Source: Bacillus sp. FJAT-45350
GTDB lineage: Bacteria; Bacillota; Bacilli; Bacillales; NISU01
NCBI RefSeq assembly: GCF_002335805.1
Contig: NZ_NISU01000003.1
Location: 21,593-85,592, forward strand
DNA length: 64,000 bases
Reading direction: 5' to 3'
The translations under genes were made by a program, and so were the position numbers. Positions within the stretch are counted from its first letter, which is position 1. Each line of letters begins with the position of its first letter. This document shows positions 43,430-52,728 of this stretch, piece after piece. The notes beneath the pieces were generated by a model that saw nothing but the letters and a program-made list of their open reading frames with translations, was not told the origin of the DNA and did no database searches.

Positions 43430-45259
43430 ATGGATAGAAAAGTCGGTTTCTTTAAATCGATACAATTTAAATTAATTATTATATATCTGTTGCTAATTTT
43501 GATTGTGTTACAAATTATTGGTGTATATTTTACTAGACAATTGGAACTTCAGCTTGTTTCGAATTACGATACGATGCTAGAGGAACGGGCCAATTTACTA
43601 GCCTTTAATATAGAACAAGAAATGACAAAACCACGTGATGATGGAGCATCATTAGGAAGAGATATTAATGTTCTTTTGCGAGAGTTTTTTACAATTGAAA
43701 ACTCAGAAGTACAAGTTATTGACCAGAATAAAGTAGTGATTAGTACATCGAACCTATTAAATCGTCATATTGTAGGACAACAAATCACAGAAGTTCGAGT
43801 GAAGCGTGCATTAGTAGGAACGAAGGATGAAGCAATTTTGCGTGACCCACAAACAGGTCATCGAATGCGAATATTGGCCTTACCAATCAAATCTGACAAT
43901 GATACAATTGGTGCTATTTATGTAAAAGCATCAATGGAAGAAATATATGAACAAATGCAACAGATCAATAATATATTGGCGAGTGGAACAGCGATTGCTT
44001 TGGGGATTACAGCCTTACTAGTTATTTTAATTGCTAGAACGATAACGGTCCCTATTAAGGAAATGAGAAAAATAGCTCAAAGAATGGGCTACGGTGATTT
44101 CTCTAAAAAAGTAAAAGTGTTTAGTAACGATGAAATTGGGCAACTTGCTATGTCCTTTAATGATTTAACTATGAAATTAAAAGAGGCAAATGCTACAACA
44201 GATAGGGAAAAGAAAAAGCTTAGCTCTGTATTAACACATATGACAGATGGTGTAATTGCTACTGACCAATTTGGTAAGATTATTTTAGCGAATACAAGAG
44301 CGGGAGAGCTCCTTAGTATGGAAAATGAGGAAGTTATCGGTGCATCCTTATCAGATATTTTACGACTATCCGAAACCTTCGCATCTGATAGTCTCCATGA
44401 TTATTCCGAGTCTATCTTATTAGATTTCAGTAATGAAGAGAGAGACTATATGCTAGAGGCTAACTTCTCTGTGATTCAAAAGGATAATGGACCAATAACG
44501 GGTTTGATTACGGTTCTTCATGATGTGACAGAACAAGAGAAAATTGAGCAAGAACGTAAAGAATTTGTTGCCAATGTTTCACATGAACTACGAACCCCAT
44601 TAACGACGATGCGTAGCTATTTAGAAGCTCTAGCAGATGGAGCAATAGAGGATAAAGAAATTGCACCTAAGTTTCTACAAGTGACACAGGATGAAACGGA
44701 GCGAATGATCCGCTTAGTTAATGCTTTATTGCAGCTTTCTAAGATTGATAGTAAAGATTATCAACTATCATTTCAAACAACAGACCTAAATGAGCTATTG
44801 CATCATATTATAGATCGATTTGAGATGATTGCTAAGGACCAGGATATTGAGTTTGTTCGCTATATTCCATCCTATGAGTCAGTTGTTCACTTAGACCGGG
44901 ATAAGATTACTCAAGTATTAGATAACATTATTTCTAATGCGATGAAGTATTCACCGCCTAAGGGTAAAGTTACCGTCCATTTATTGCATCAAGGACATAA
45001 TGTTCGTGTAAGTGTTTCTGATGAAGGTGTCGGGATACCAAGAGAAAGCCAATCGAAAATATTTGACCGATTTTATCGTGTAGATAAGGCTCGTGCGAGA
45101 AATATTGGAGGTACTGGACTTGGTCTTGCCATAGCAAAAGAATTAGTTCATGCGCATGGGGGAGAAATTTGGGTTCAAAGTGAAAATGGACAAGGAACAA
45201 CGATTTTCTTTACACTTCCGTATTCAATTTTTAGGGAGGGGGAAATCCACCATGTTTGA
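43430..45259 (+). CDS. walK: Sensor histidine kinase WalK
   Basis: 609 residues. Two membrane helices (about 13-32 and 183-203) flank an extracytoplasmic Cache/PAS-like domain; HAMP, PAS (TDGVIATDQFGKIILANTRA), HisKA with phosphoacceptor His in NVSHELRTPLTTMRSY near 385, and HATPase (NIISNAMKYSPPKG, GEGV-type DEGVGIPRES, GGTGLGLAIAKEL). Its end overlaps walH by eight bases. Confidence 0.97.
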   Translation: MDRKVGFFKSIQFKLIIIYLLLILIVLQIIGVYFTRQLELQLVSNYDTMLEERANLLAFNIEQEMTKPRDDGASLGRDINVLLREFFTIENSEVQVIDQNKVVISTSNLLNRHIVGQQITEVRVKRALVGTKDEAILRDPQTGHRMRILALPIKSDNDTIGAIYVKASMEEIYEQMQQINNILASGTAIALGITALLVILIARTITVPIKEMRKIAQRMGYGDFSKKVKVFSNDEIGQLAMSFNDLTMKLKEANATTDREKKKLSSVLTHMTDGVIATDQFGKIILANTRAGELLSMENEEVIGASLSDILRLSETFASDSLHDYSESILLDFSNEERDYMLEANFSVIQKDNGPITGLITVLHDVTEQEKIEQERKEFVANVSHELRTPLTTMRSYLEALADGAIEDKEIAPKFLQVTQDETERMIRLVNALLQLSKIDSKDYQLSFQTTDLNELLHHIIDRFEMIAKDQDIEFVRYIPSYESVVHLDRDKITQVLDNIISNAMKYSPPKGKVTVHLLHQGHNVRVSVSDEGVGIPRESQSKIFDRFYRVDKARARNIGGTGLGLAIAKELVHAHGGEIWVQSENGQGTTIFFTLPYSIFREGEIHHV

Positions 45260-46568
45260 TAAGGCAAAGACGATCATTTTAATATTACTTATTGTTTTAA
45301 GTATCGTATTGACATGGCAATTATGGACCTTCCAACCTGATTATGCATTGCTCGAAGATACGGGATATATTACAAATGAACCAATTAGTGAAGAGCGTAA
45401 GTTACGCGAAGTAATCGTTCCGAGGCAAATGGTTATACATGATAATGAAGCATTATTAAAAGTTCCAGCTACGAATAGAGAATTTACTGAGCTTCTAGAC
45501 ACTTTTTATGGTGCAAAATTGGAGCAATTCACTTCCATTAATGAAGTACCAAGCCAGAATTTCATTGATGAAGCAGTAGAGCTTATTCTACCAGTACAGC
45601 TTCCTAGTGAAATACTTTTAAACTTATTTGAAGTAGCCGAAGCAGATAGGGTGTTTCCAATAAACCATGTTGATAGATTGATTTTTTATAAAAATACAAT
45701 ATTAGATCGAGTCCAAGTACGCCTTGTTTCATATGGAGAAGGACGAATTATTGAAGCTTTAACAGATATTCAAATGGCAGACATAACCTTTAATACAGAA
45801 GGTTATATTCCAGTGTTTCCTTATCAGGTAGGGTATCGAGCCAATGATGAGAGCTACCAACCAACAATCTATTTACCGTTAGAGGAAGTGGAACAGAAAT
45901 CGGTATCCTATACGTCTACGTTAATACCTTTCACTCACTTTAAACAATTATTCTTTAGTGAGCCAACTTCCGTAAAATATCATCGTCAAGATGATGGTGA
46001 AGAGTCTTACACTGATGGAAATCGAATGTTAAATATTATTGGTAATGGAAACTTCATGGACTATATTAATCCTGTATATACTGATAACCTTGAAAGAGGG
46101 AGTAAGCATATTATCCAAAGCAGTTTTGAGTTTATTAATGCTCATGGAGGGTGGACGGATCAATATCAGCTATTTGACTGGTCGGGAGACCAACCAACTA
46201 AAGATGAAGCGGAATACCGTTTGAATTTAAATGGGTTACCTGTTCTAAGTGTATCAGGAGATGATTTAATGTCACTAACTGTTTCTAGAGCAGGAAATCA
46301 AACGGCAAGGTATGCAAGGCCGTTATTTGATTTAGATGTCAATCCAATTGATACAAAAAAGGAAACATTACCATCTGGCGAAGTTTTAATTGAAGCATTA
46401 GAGCAATGGGAATTCTATGACCGTTCTAGATTAGAACAAGCTGTGATAGGTTACGAAATGAAAAAACGAAATGCTATTGTTACTGTCGAACCACATTGGT
46501 ATATTTTATACAATGGTGTTTGGCAAAGAGTCCCTTTTCAAGAAATAAATGAACGAGAGGGTAACTAA
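45252..46568 (+). CDS. walH: WalH (YycH) regulator of WalK
   Basis: 438 residues from ATG at 45252 with GGGAGGGGGAAATCC upstream; the frame extends 34 codons into walK but that part is overlap. One N-terminal membrane helix (TIILILLIVLSIVLTWQLW) and a large external domain. With WalI it restrains WalK in B. subtilis. Overlaps walK and is two bases from walI. Confidence 0.93.
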   Translation: MFDKAKTIILILLIVLSIVLTWQLWTFQPDYALLEDTGYITNEPISEERKLREVIVPRQMVIHDNEALLKVPATNREFTELLDTFYGAKLEQFTSINEVPSQNFIDEAVELILPVQLPSEILLNLFEVAEADRVFPINHVDRLIFYKNTILDRVQVRLVSYGEGRIIEALTDIQMADITFNTEGYIPVFPYQVGYRANDESYQPTIYLPLEEVEQKSVSYTSTLIPFTHFKQLFFSEPTSVKYHRQDDGEESYTDGNRMLNIIGNGNFMDYINPVYTDNLERGSKHIIQSSFEFINAHGGWTDQYQLFDWSGDQPTKDEAEYRLNLNGLPVLSVSGDDLMSLTVSRAGNQTARYARPLFDLDVNPIDTKKETLPSGEVLIEALEQWEFYDRSRLEQAVIGYEMKKRNAIVTVEPHWYILYNGVWQRVPFQEINEREGN

Positions 46569-46569
46569 A

Positions 46570-47337
46570 ATGGACTGGAGTAGAACAAAAACCATTTTCA
46601 TTGTTGCTTTTTTGCTAGTAAATATATTTTTGACCTATCAATTAAAGGAAAAAAATAATGAGATAAGCTTAATGGTTGAAGCAACAATTCAAGAGATACT
46701 AACTGAAATGAATGTAACCATAGAAGCTGACGTTGTGGAAGAGTTCCCAATAGGAGTTTATATAGTTGGGAAACAAAAGCCATTTAGTGAAGAAGAATTG
46801 GTAGGGGAGCTTCAGAATCAGGAAATATCAATTATAAATGAAACATTTCTAAATTCAAAGTTAACAGAGCCTTATCCAGTTCAAGTAGAAGAAATAGCAT
46901 TGGATGTAGATAATTTCCTACGGACTCACGTTCATAGAGGAGATGAGTATCGCTTTGGTTCCTATGACGAAGAGCGAAATGAAATTATAGTTCATCAAAT
47001 GTACGAAGATAAAAAAACATTTTCCTATGAAGAAATCCAGTTAGTTTTAACTTTAAATAATGAAAATGATATTACAAGCTATCAACAATATTATTTAGAG
47101 CTTGAAGAACAAGGTAGGGAACAAGAAATTGTTGCTGCACTCAAGGCAATTGAGATTCTATTAAATGAACGAATCATTGTAGCGAACCAAACTATTTCAA
47201 CGATTGAATTTGGTTATTATAGCTTATTTAAACCGTTAGGTGATGTTCAAGTGTTTGCTCCAATGTGGAAAATAACAGTGGAAGATGAAAGTTATTTGGT
47301 TAATGCTATTGACGGATCAATTCAGCAATTCAATTAA
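46570..47337 (+). CDS. walI: WalI (YycI) regulator of WalK
   Basis: 255 residues from ATG at 46570 (MDWSRTKTIFIVAFLLVNIF), with GAGAGGG upstream. Single N-terminal membrane helix and an extracytoplasmic domain ending in the YycI motif FAPMWKITVEDESYLVNAIDG. Partner of WalH. Confidence 0.93.
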   Translation: MDWSRTKTIFIVAFLLVNIFLTYQLKEKNNEISLMVEATIQEILTEMNVTIEADVVEEFPIGVYIVGKQKPFSEEELVGELQNQEISIINETFLNSKLTEPYPVQVEEIALDVDNFLRTHVHRGDEYRFGSYDEERNEIIVHQMYEDKKTFSYEEIQLVLTLNNENDITSYQQYYLELEEQGREQEIVAALKAIEILLNERIIVANQTISTIEFGYYSLFKPLGDVQVFAPMWKITVEDESYLVNAIDGSIQQFN

Positions 47338-47394
47338 ACAAAGCTAGTTACTTGTTCGTTTTTGATTAGGTATGTTTGTACTATAGGACAGTTG

Positions 47395-47431
47395 TCATGC
47401 GGTTGGATTTCCCAACCGCATGATATATTTT
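47395..47431 (+). terminator. Hairpin between walI and walJ
   Basis: A perfect 12-bp stem TCATGCGGTTGG/CCAACCGCATGA, loop ATTTC, then TATATTTT. It lies 20-60 bases before walJ, so it may attenuate rather than end the operon. Confidence 0.8.
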
Positions 47432-47453
47432 AGTAGCACATGGAGTGGTTGGA

Positions 47454-48248
47454 ATGAGTTTACAATTTAGTGTATTAGCTAGTGGCAGTACCGGAAATGC
47501 TATCTATGTGGCAACAGATAATCATAGATTACTAATAGATGCGGGGTTAAGTGGTAAGAAGATGGAAGAGCTGATGGAGAAGGCAGGTTGTGATCCAGGA
47601 CAGCTAGATGGAATTTTAGTTACTCATGAGCATAGTGATCATATTAAAGGAGTTGGAATTTTAGCTAGAAAATACAGTCTCCCGATTTATGCTAATAAGA
47701 AAACATGGAATGCGATGGAGAATAACCTTGGAACAATTCCTTTAGACCAGCGTTTTCACTTTGAAATGGAAGAAGTTAAGACCTTTGCAGATTTAGATGT
47801 AGAATCGTTTGGTGTATCTCATGATGCAGCTGAACCAATGTTTTATGTATTTCATCATAATGGAAAAAAGCTTGTGCTAGCTACAGATTTAGGGTATGTA
47901 AGTGACCGAATTAAAGGAACGATTAAGGGCGCAGATGCTTTTATTTTTGAAGCAAATCATGATTTAAATATGCTTCGAATGGGTAAATATCCTTGGAATG
48001 TGAAGCGAAGAATTCTAAGTGATGTAGGGCATGTCTCTAATGAGGATGCTGGATATGCATTAGCTGAGGTAATCGGGGATAATCGACCTAGTGTTTATCT
48101 TGCTCATTTAAGCAAAGATAACAATATGAAGGACCTAGCAAGAATGACAGTCCAACAAGTGTTAGAGGAAAAAGGGATTATTATTGGTGAACAGGCTCGA
48201 CTATATGATACAGATCCATCAAAACCAACAGAGCTAACTTTGGTTTAA
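47454..48248 (+). CDS. walJ: WalJ (YycJ) metallo-beta-lactamase-fold hydrolase
   Basis: 264 residues from ATG at 47454 ([19 protein letters not shown]) with GGAG eight to nine bases upstream. Metal-binding motif [10 protein letters not shown] near 57, later His in [10 protein letters not shown] and Asp in LATDLGY. YycJ has been reported as a DNA exonuclease active in mismatch repair; that is family knowledge. Length equals B. subtilis. Confidence 0.94.
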   Translation: MSLQFSVLASGSTGNAIYVATDNHRLLIDAGLSGKKMEELMEKAGCDPGQLDGILVTHEHSDHIKGVGILARKYSLPIYANKKTWNAMENNLGTIPLDQRFHFEMEEVKTFADLDVESFGVSHDAAEPMFYVFHHNGKKLVLATDLGYVSDRIKGTIKGADAFIFEANHDLNMLRMGKYPWNVKRRILSDVGHVSNEDAGYALAEVIGDNRPSVYLAHLSKDNNMKDLARMTVQQVLEEKGIIIGEQARLYDTDPSKPTELTLV

Positions 48249-48479
48249 AATTGGACTCTCATGGGAAAAATCTATGATAGGTGTGTGAAATTATCAAAAT
48301 GCCATTAAGATGATAGATTTTTACTATATAGAGGATATAATAAAATCAAAAGTAATTGTAGTGATTCAACTACTATATAAGTGAAAAATGGTGTTTTTCT
48401 TTAATTGTTCATTACTATTAGTAAATTTTAAAAAAGCTTTTGGTAAATGAATTTTTAGGAGAAGGATGGTGAATTGATC

Positions 48480-49694
48480 ATGGGTTATTATGATCAACAA
48501 TATGAACCTCAAACAAGAAGTAATAAAGGAAGTCGCAGAGGTTATGGCTTAGCGGCCTTTGGCGGAGCTGTACTAGGTGGATTACTTGTTTTATTTATGG
48601 CGCCAATAGTGTTCCAGACCGGCTGGGGTCCGTCAACAGGTACTGAACCTTCAATGATTAGCCCTTCAGAACAGCAACCAGCAGGACTTGAACAAACTGT
48701 TAATCTATCGGTTAATTCCGATATAACAGAAGCAGTGGAAAAAGTATCAAGTGCGGTTGTTGGAGTTATTAATTTGAGACAGTCTAGCTTTTGGGCAGAC
48801 TCTGGAGCAGATGAAGGAACTGGCTCAGGAGTTATTTATAAAAACTCAGGAGATAGAGCTTTTGTTGTTACAAATCATCACGTAATAGAAGGCGCAAATG
48901 AAATCGAAGTCAGCTTAAGTGATGGAACAAGAGTTGAGGCTAAACTTCTCGGTACAGATGTCATTACTGATTTAGCTGTGCTTGAAATAGATGGAGCAGA
49001 AGTATCGAATGTTGCTGAGTTTGGTAATTCAGAATCACTAAGAGTAGGAGAGCCAGCAATTGCAATTGGTAATCCATTAGGTCTTCGATTTTCAAGTACT
49101 GTAACACAAGGAATCATTAGTGCAAAAGACCGAAGCATTCCTGTGGATCTAACAGGAAACAGACAAGTTGACTGGCATGCAGAAGTATTACAAACAGATG
49201 CAGCAATTAACCCTGGTAATAGTGGGGGAGCACTTATTAATATTCATGGTCAAGTTATAGGGATTAATTCAATGAAGATTGCCCAAAGTTCAGTAGAGGG
49301 GATTGGATTTGCAATCCCAACAGCAATTGCGGTTCCTGTCATTGAGGATTTAGAGCGATTTGGTGAAGTGCAACGCCCACAAATGGGTGTAGGAATTAGA
49401 TCACTATCTGAAATTCCAGGCTACCATTGGCAAGAAACATTGAATTTACCGTCAGAAGTAAAAGCAGGTGTATTCGTTACAAGTATTTCACCAATGTCAC
49501 CAGCAGAAAAAGCTGGCCTAAAGGAATACGATGTAATTGTTGAAATTGACGGTACATCAATTGATGATGGTCATGAATTACGAAAGTATTTGTACACAAA
49601 AACAAAAATTGGCGATACAGTTGAAGTCGTTTTCTATCGTGAAGGAAAACGAGAAACAACAACACTTCAATTAACAGAACAACAAAGTTTTTAA
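48480..49694 (+). CDS. HtrA-type serine protease (YycK/HtrC position)
   Basis: 404 residues from ATG at 48480; the frame also has a TTG six bases upstream. N-terminal membrane anchor (GLAAFGGAVLGGLLVLFMAP), trypsin-like domain with triad in VTNHHVIEG, ITDLAVLEID and NPGNSGGALIN, and one C-terminal PDZ domain (AGVFVTSISPMSPAEKAGLK). Quality-control protease on the outer membrane face. It follows walJ in the standard order. Confidence 0.94.
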   Translation: MGYYDQQYEPQTRSNKGSRRGYGLAAFGGAVLGGLLVLFMAPIVFQTGWGPSTGTEPSMISPSEQQPAGLEQTVNLSVNSDITEAVEKVSSAVVGVINLRQSSFWADSGADEGTGSGVIYKNSGDRAFVVTNHHVIEGANEIEVSLSDGTRVEAKLLGTDVITDLAVLEIDGAEVSNVAEFGNSESLRVGEPAIAIGNPLGLRFSSTVTQGIISAKDRSIPVDLTGNRQVDWHAEVLQTDAAINPGNSGGALINIHGQVIGINSMKIAQSSVEGIGFAIPTAIAVPVIEDLERFGEVQRPQMGVGIRSLSEIPGYHWQETLNLPSEVKAGVFVTSISPMSPAEKAGLKEYDVIVEIDGTSIDDGHELRKYLYTKTKIGDTVEVVFYREGKRETTTLQLTEQQSF

Positions 49695-49815
49695 CATGTG
49701 GATAAACAGAGGAAGGGAAATGACCTTTCTCTGTTTTTTTTGATTATTAGAGAAATATCGAGAAGAGACTTTACACATGCTATAATGTAACAATGGATAT
49801 GAAGGGTGTGAAGAT

Positions 49816-49968
49816 ATGTATTATAGCTGTCAAGAACATATTGAATTAGCAATGGATCATGTTATAGATGAACAAGAAGTACCACCAGTTATTGAGAAAG
49901 TTGAAGGTGGTTTATCCACAGTTTGTAGTTTCTGTAATGGAACAGCCATATACGTTGTCAAGGAATAA
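49816..49968 (+). CDS. CxxH/CxxC small protein, 50 residues
   Basis: MYYSCQEHIELAMDHVIDEQ ... STVCSFCNGTAIYVVKE: a CxEH motif near 5-8 and CSFC at 37-40, likely a zinc knuckle. This family is found between htrA and rlmH in Bacillaceae. GAAGGGTGTGAAG gives the ribosome binding site. Confidence 0.85.
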   Translation: MYYSCQEHIELAMDHVIDEQEVPPVIEKVEGGLSTVCSFCNGTAIYVVKE

Positions 49969-50033
49969 ACTTGTCAACATGTTGATATGTGGATAAGTTC
50001 TGGGGATAACTATTTTATGAAGGTGGAAAGTGT

Positions 50034-50519
50034 GTGAATATCTCAATTATTACGGTTGGAAAACTGAAAGAGAAATATTTAAAAGCAGGCATTAGTGAAT
50101 ACATAAAACGATTAGGCTCTTATGCAAAAGTAGAAATTACTGAAGTGCCAGATGAAAAAGCACCAGAGCAATTAAGTGAAATTGAAATGGAACAAGTAAA
50201 GAAAAAAGAGGGGGAGCGAATCTTAGCAAAGATTCACCCCGATACATATGTCATTGCATTAGCAATCGAAGGAAGCATGTGGAGTTCAGAACGTTTAGCA
50301 AAGGAACTAGACAACCTAGCGACGTATGGCAAAAGCAAGGTGGCCTTTGTTATTGGTGGGTCGTTAGGATTAAGTGATGAAGTACTTAAACGCTCAGATG
50401 ATCAGCTGTCGTTTTCAAAGATGACATTTCCACACCAGCTAATGAGGCTTGTATTAGTGGAGCAGATTTATCGGGCGTTTAGGATTAATCGAGGGGATGC
50501 TTACCACACCAAACCCTAA
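50034..50519 (+). CDS. rlmH: 23S rRNA pseudouridine1915 N3-methyltransferase RlmH, altered C-terminus
   Basis: 161 residues; GTG start at 50034 with AAGGTGG. SPOUT methyltransferase: [10 protein letters not shown] near 105-114 and [20 protein letters not shown] near 132-151 form the knotted SAM site. RlmH proteins normally end in YHK; here the end is AYHTKP, two residues longer. The DNA from about 50507 on reads in another frame as the tail of a different protein. So the last codons seem to have been replaced by foreign DNA. The enzyme should still be active because the knot is intact. Confidence 0.93.
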   Translation: MNISIITVGKLKEKYLKAGISEYIKRLGSYAKVEITEVPDEKAPEQLSEIEMEQVKKKEGERILAKIHPDTYVIALAIEGSMWSSERLAKELDNLATYGKSKVAFVIGGSLGLSDEVLKRSDDQLSFSKMTFPHQLMRLVLVEQIYRAFRINRGDAYHTKP

Positions 50520-50610
50520 ACAAATATTTGATGTTGATTTTGATACAATAGCATTTAATTTAGTAATTGAAAATGGCAAAATCATAAATGTAAATAGAAC
50601 AATAAGTTAG
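50507..50610 (+). pseudogene. 3' fragment of an unknown gene fused to the rlmH end
   Basis: In the frame starting ACA CCA AAC CCT, the sequence reads [17 protein letters not shown] then NLVIENGKIINVNRTIS and a stop at 50608-50610. It reads like ordinary protein, has no start, and joins rlmH exactly at its last codons. I do not recognise the parent gene. Confidence 0.55.
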
Positions 50611-50863
50611 ACAGTAGGTAAGCAAAATAGATAGCCGGCTCACTTAGATGTGCAAACAATTAAATATCATTGTGAGGGTACATGTCATTTAGCATTTAAA
50701 TTCTTTTCATTTTATTATAGATATACTAGGTTGTGATTTGGTTTATACCTATATTCGACAAAGTATTTTATGCTTTTCCTTTCTTTTACAAATTTAGTGA
50801 GATAAAATAGTATTTAGAATCTAGTGATAATTTTTTCAATGTATTAACTAAGGGGGAAAAGAA
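50611..50863. other. AT-rich gap before the TIR gene
   Basis: Noncoding. It must carry the promoter of the TIR-like gene; TAAAAT near 50804-50809 is a possible -10 box, but no clear -35 is seen. No repeat was recognised. Confidence 0.4.
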
Positions 50864-51256
50864 ATGCCAAATGTAGTTTTTTTTAGCTTTAAAGAGGAAG
50901 ATAGGGGAGTAGTACTAACTATAAAGGGAAGAGCTGTTAATTCTAATTATTCTGGGTTGAACTTCAAAGTTAAAGACCTTTTAAAACGGTGGAAGACCGA
51001 AGATGAAGCTGTAATTAAACAAGCAATTTCAAAGTCAATCTCTGGAACCTCAAGAACAATCGTATTTGTTGGAGAAAAAACTCATACTAGTTATTGGGTT
51101 CCACACGAGGTTAAGATGACTTTAGATGCAAAGAAACCTGTTTATGCAATACGATTAAAGGATACCAATGGTAAAGTCCCAAAATGTTTATCTGATAATG
51201 GGATACATGTATATGCATGGAGTGAGGAAAGACTTCAGGATTTAGCAACTAGATAG
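50864..51256 (+). CDS. TIR-like protein of the MTH538/ThsB type
   Basis: 130 residues. N-terminal VVFFSFKEEDR is the strand-A and loop signature of TIR-like MTH538 (DUF1863) proteins, the family of Thoeris ThsB. TIVFVGEKTHTSYWVPHEVKM near 65-85 matches the VLIG...W..YE segment of ThsB; Glu82 is in the place of the proposed catalytic Glu. Known ThsB proteins make an NAD-derived signal upon phage infection; that role here is inferred. Start with AAGGGGGAAAAG. A terminator-like hairpin and a TPR-type gene follow. The gene lies directly downstream of rlmH. Confidence 0.75.
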   Translation: MPNVVFFSFKEEDRGVVLTIKGRAVNSNYSGLNFKVKDLLKRWKTEDEAVIKQAISKSISGTSRTIVFVGEKTHTSYWVPHEVKMTLDAKKPVYAIRLKDTNGKVPKCLSDNGIHVYAWSEERLQDLATR

Positions 51257-51267
51257 AAATATAGATT

Positions 51268-51290
51268 TGCTCCATTTTGGAGCATTTTTA
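51268..51290 (+). terminator. Hairpin between the TIR-like and TPR genes
   Basis: TGCTCC, loop ATTTT, GGAGCA, then TTTTTA. It could attenuate expression of the downstream gene. Confidence 0.7.
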
Positions 51291-51318
51291 CTTTGGGAAC
51301 AATGAAGGAGGTAAACAG

Positions 51319-52563
51319 ATGAGTAAAATAGGTACATGTTTTGTCATAATGGGATACGGTGTCAAAACGGACCCAACAACAGGTAGGGACCTTAATTTAG
51401 ATAAAACATATAAAAATATTATAAAACCAGCAGCAGAAGAAGCAGGATTGGAATGTATTAGAGCAGATGAAGTTAAACACTCTGGCACAATTGATGTCCC
51501 AATGTATAAGCTATTAATAAGTGCTGATGTAGTAATAGCTGATTTATCTACCAATAATTCTAATGCTTTTTATGAACTTGGAGTAAGACATGCGTTACGT
51601 CCTAAAACAACGATTGCTATAGCTGAAAACAAGCTTAAACCACCGTTTGATATTAATCATACTGTTATTCACTCATATGAACATTTAGGAATAGACATAG
51701 GGTATGATGAAGTTCTTCGGTTTAGGGAAAAACTTGTTAGTACTCTAAATACAATTTTGACTAACAAGGAAGTCGATAGCCCAGTTTATACATATTTAAA
51801 GAATTTAAAACCGCCTGTTTTTGAAGACACAAATGAAGACTCATCTTTTAGTAGTAATAATGAGCCAAAGGAGACGTTAGGAAGTATCATCGAAAGTGCA
51901 GTAAATGCATTAGAGAAGGATGAATTTTTAACTGCAAAATCTCTTTTTCAAATAGCCAATTCTATTGACCCACAAAATGATTTTATCTTACATAAGCTAG
52001 CTCTATCAACATATAAAAGTAAGTCTCCAAGTCATGTAGAGGCTTTAAAAGAGGCCTTATTAATTATTAAGCCACTTGATTTAGATAATACAACAGACCC
52101 TGAAACTCTTGGAATTGCTGGTGCTGTTTTTAAACGACTATGGGAGGAATTAAAGGAAGTTGCATATTTAGATAAGTCTATTTCCTATTATGAAAAAGGT
52201 TTTTACATAAAAAATGATTACTATAATGGGATAAATCTAGCATATTTATACAATGTAAGAGGAAGTATCGCTGATGATAGTAATAACTTAATTGCTGATT
52301 ATATAATTGCAAATAGAGTTAGATGTAAAGTGATTAACATATGTGAAAGGCTTTATGGCGATGCTAATTTTACGGACCGAAGTGACCAGTACTGGATTGT
52401 TGCGACTTTAGAGGAAGCATATTTTGGTATCCGTGATACAGAAAAGTATATCGAAAAAAGTGAAGTTGCCAAATCACTTTCAAAAGAAAATTGGGAAAGA
52501 GAAACAACTGAAGTACAGATTTCAAAAATTGAAACATTACTTGAAAAATCCCCTTTGAAATGA
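51319..52563 (+). CDS. NDT/TIR-like N-domain plus TPR-S-like (DUF4071-type) protein
   Basis: 414 residues from ATG at 51319 with AAGGAGG; the frame opens 14 codons earlier inside the hairpin. Residues 1-135 form a Rossmann-like domain: CFVIMGYG (7-14), LDKTYKNIIKPAAEEAG (27-43), RADE (48-51), ADVVIADLSTNNSNAFYELG (69-88). The YELGVRHA motif recalls the catalytic Glu region of nucleoside deoxyribosyltransferases. A Ser/Asn-rich linker near 165-175 is followed by helical repeats (AKSLFQIANSIDPQNDFILH) and a DUF4071/TPR-S-like tail. Such proteins are associated with biological conflict systems. I infer it is the partner of the TIR-like protein. Confidence 0.72.
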   Translation: MSKIGTCFVIMGYGVKTDPTTGRDLNLDKTYKNIIKPAAEEAGLECIRADEVKHSGTIDVPMYKLLISADVVIADLSTNNSNAFYELGVRHALRPKTTIAIAENKLKPPFDINHTVIHSYEHLGIDIGYDEVLRFREKLVSTLNTILTNKEVDSPVYTYLKNLKPPVFEDTNEDSSFSSNNEPKETLGSIIESAVNALEKDEFLTAKSLFQIANSIDPQNDFILHKLALSTYKSKSPSHVEALKEALLIIKPLDLDNTTDPETLGIAGAVFKRLWEELKEVAYLDKSISYYEKGFYIKNDYYNGINLAYLYNVRGSIADDSNNLIADYIIANRVRCKVINICERLYGDANFTDRSDQYWIVATLEEAYFGIRDTEKYIEKSEVAKSLSKENWERETTEVQISKIETLLEKSPLK

Positions 52564-52612
52564 AGAAACTCTTGCAAAAAACATAAGATAAAACATGATA
52601 TTTATTATTGAA

Positions 52613-52640
52613 CAAGGAGCTTTGATTTCCAAGCTCCTTG
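52613..52640. terminator. Terminator after the TPR gene
   Basis: CAAGGAGCTT and AAGCTCCTTG, perfect 10-bp stem with an 8-base loop; the T-run is poor. Confidence 0.7.
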
Positions 52641-52647
52641 CTTTGTT

Positions 52648-52697
52648 GATATTTATCGTTTTTTAGGGGGATTCCCTTAAAAAATAAATATTTATCT
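52648..52697. repeat. 50-base imperfect inverted repeat
   Basis: GATATTTATCG...TTTTTTAGGG on the left and CCCTTAAAAAATAAATATTTATC on the right, about a GGATT centre. It lies 31 bases past the stop of the second rlmH. It may be a bidirectional terminator or an element end. Confidence 0.6.
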
Positions 52698-52728
52698 GAA
52701 ACGTGCACTCGTTCCAAAGTAGTCATAC

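Noticed and set aside
52353-52726. Minus-strand frames of 74 and 118 codons
   Set aside because: Antisense to the TPR-type gene and its terminator; no ribosome binding site and no protein-like composition.
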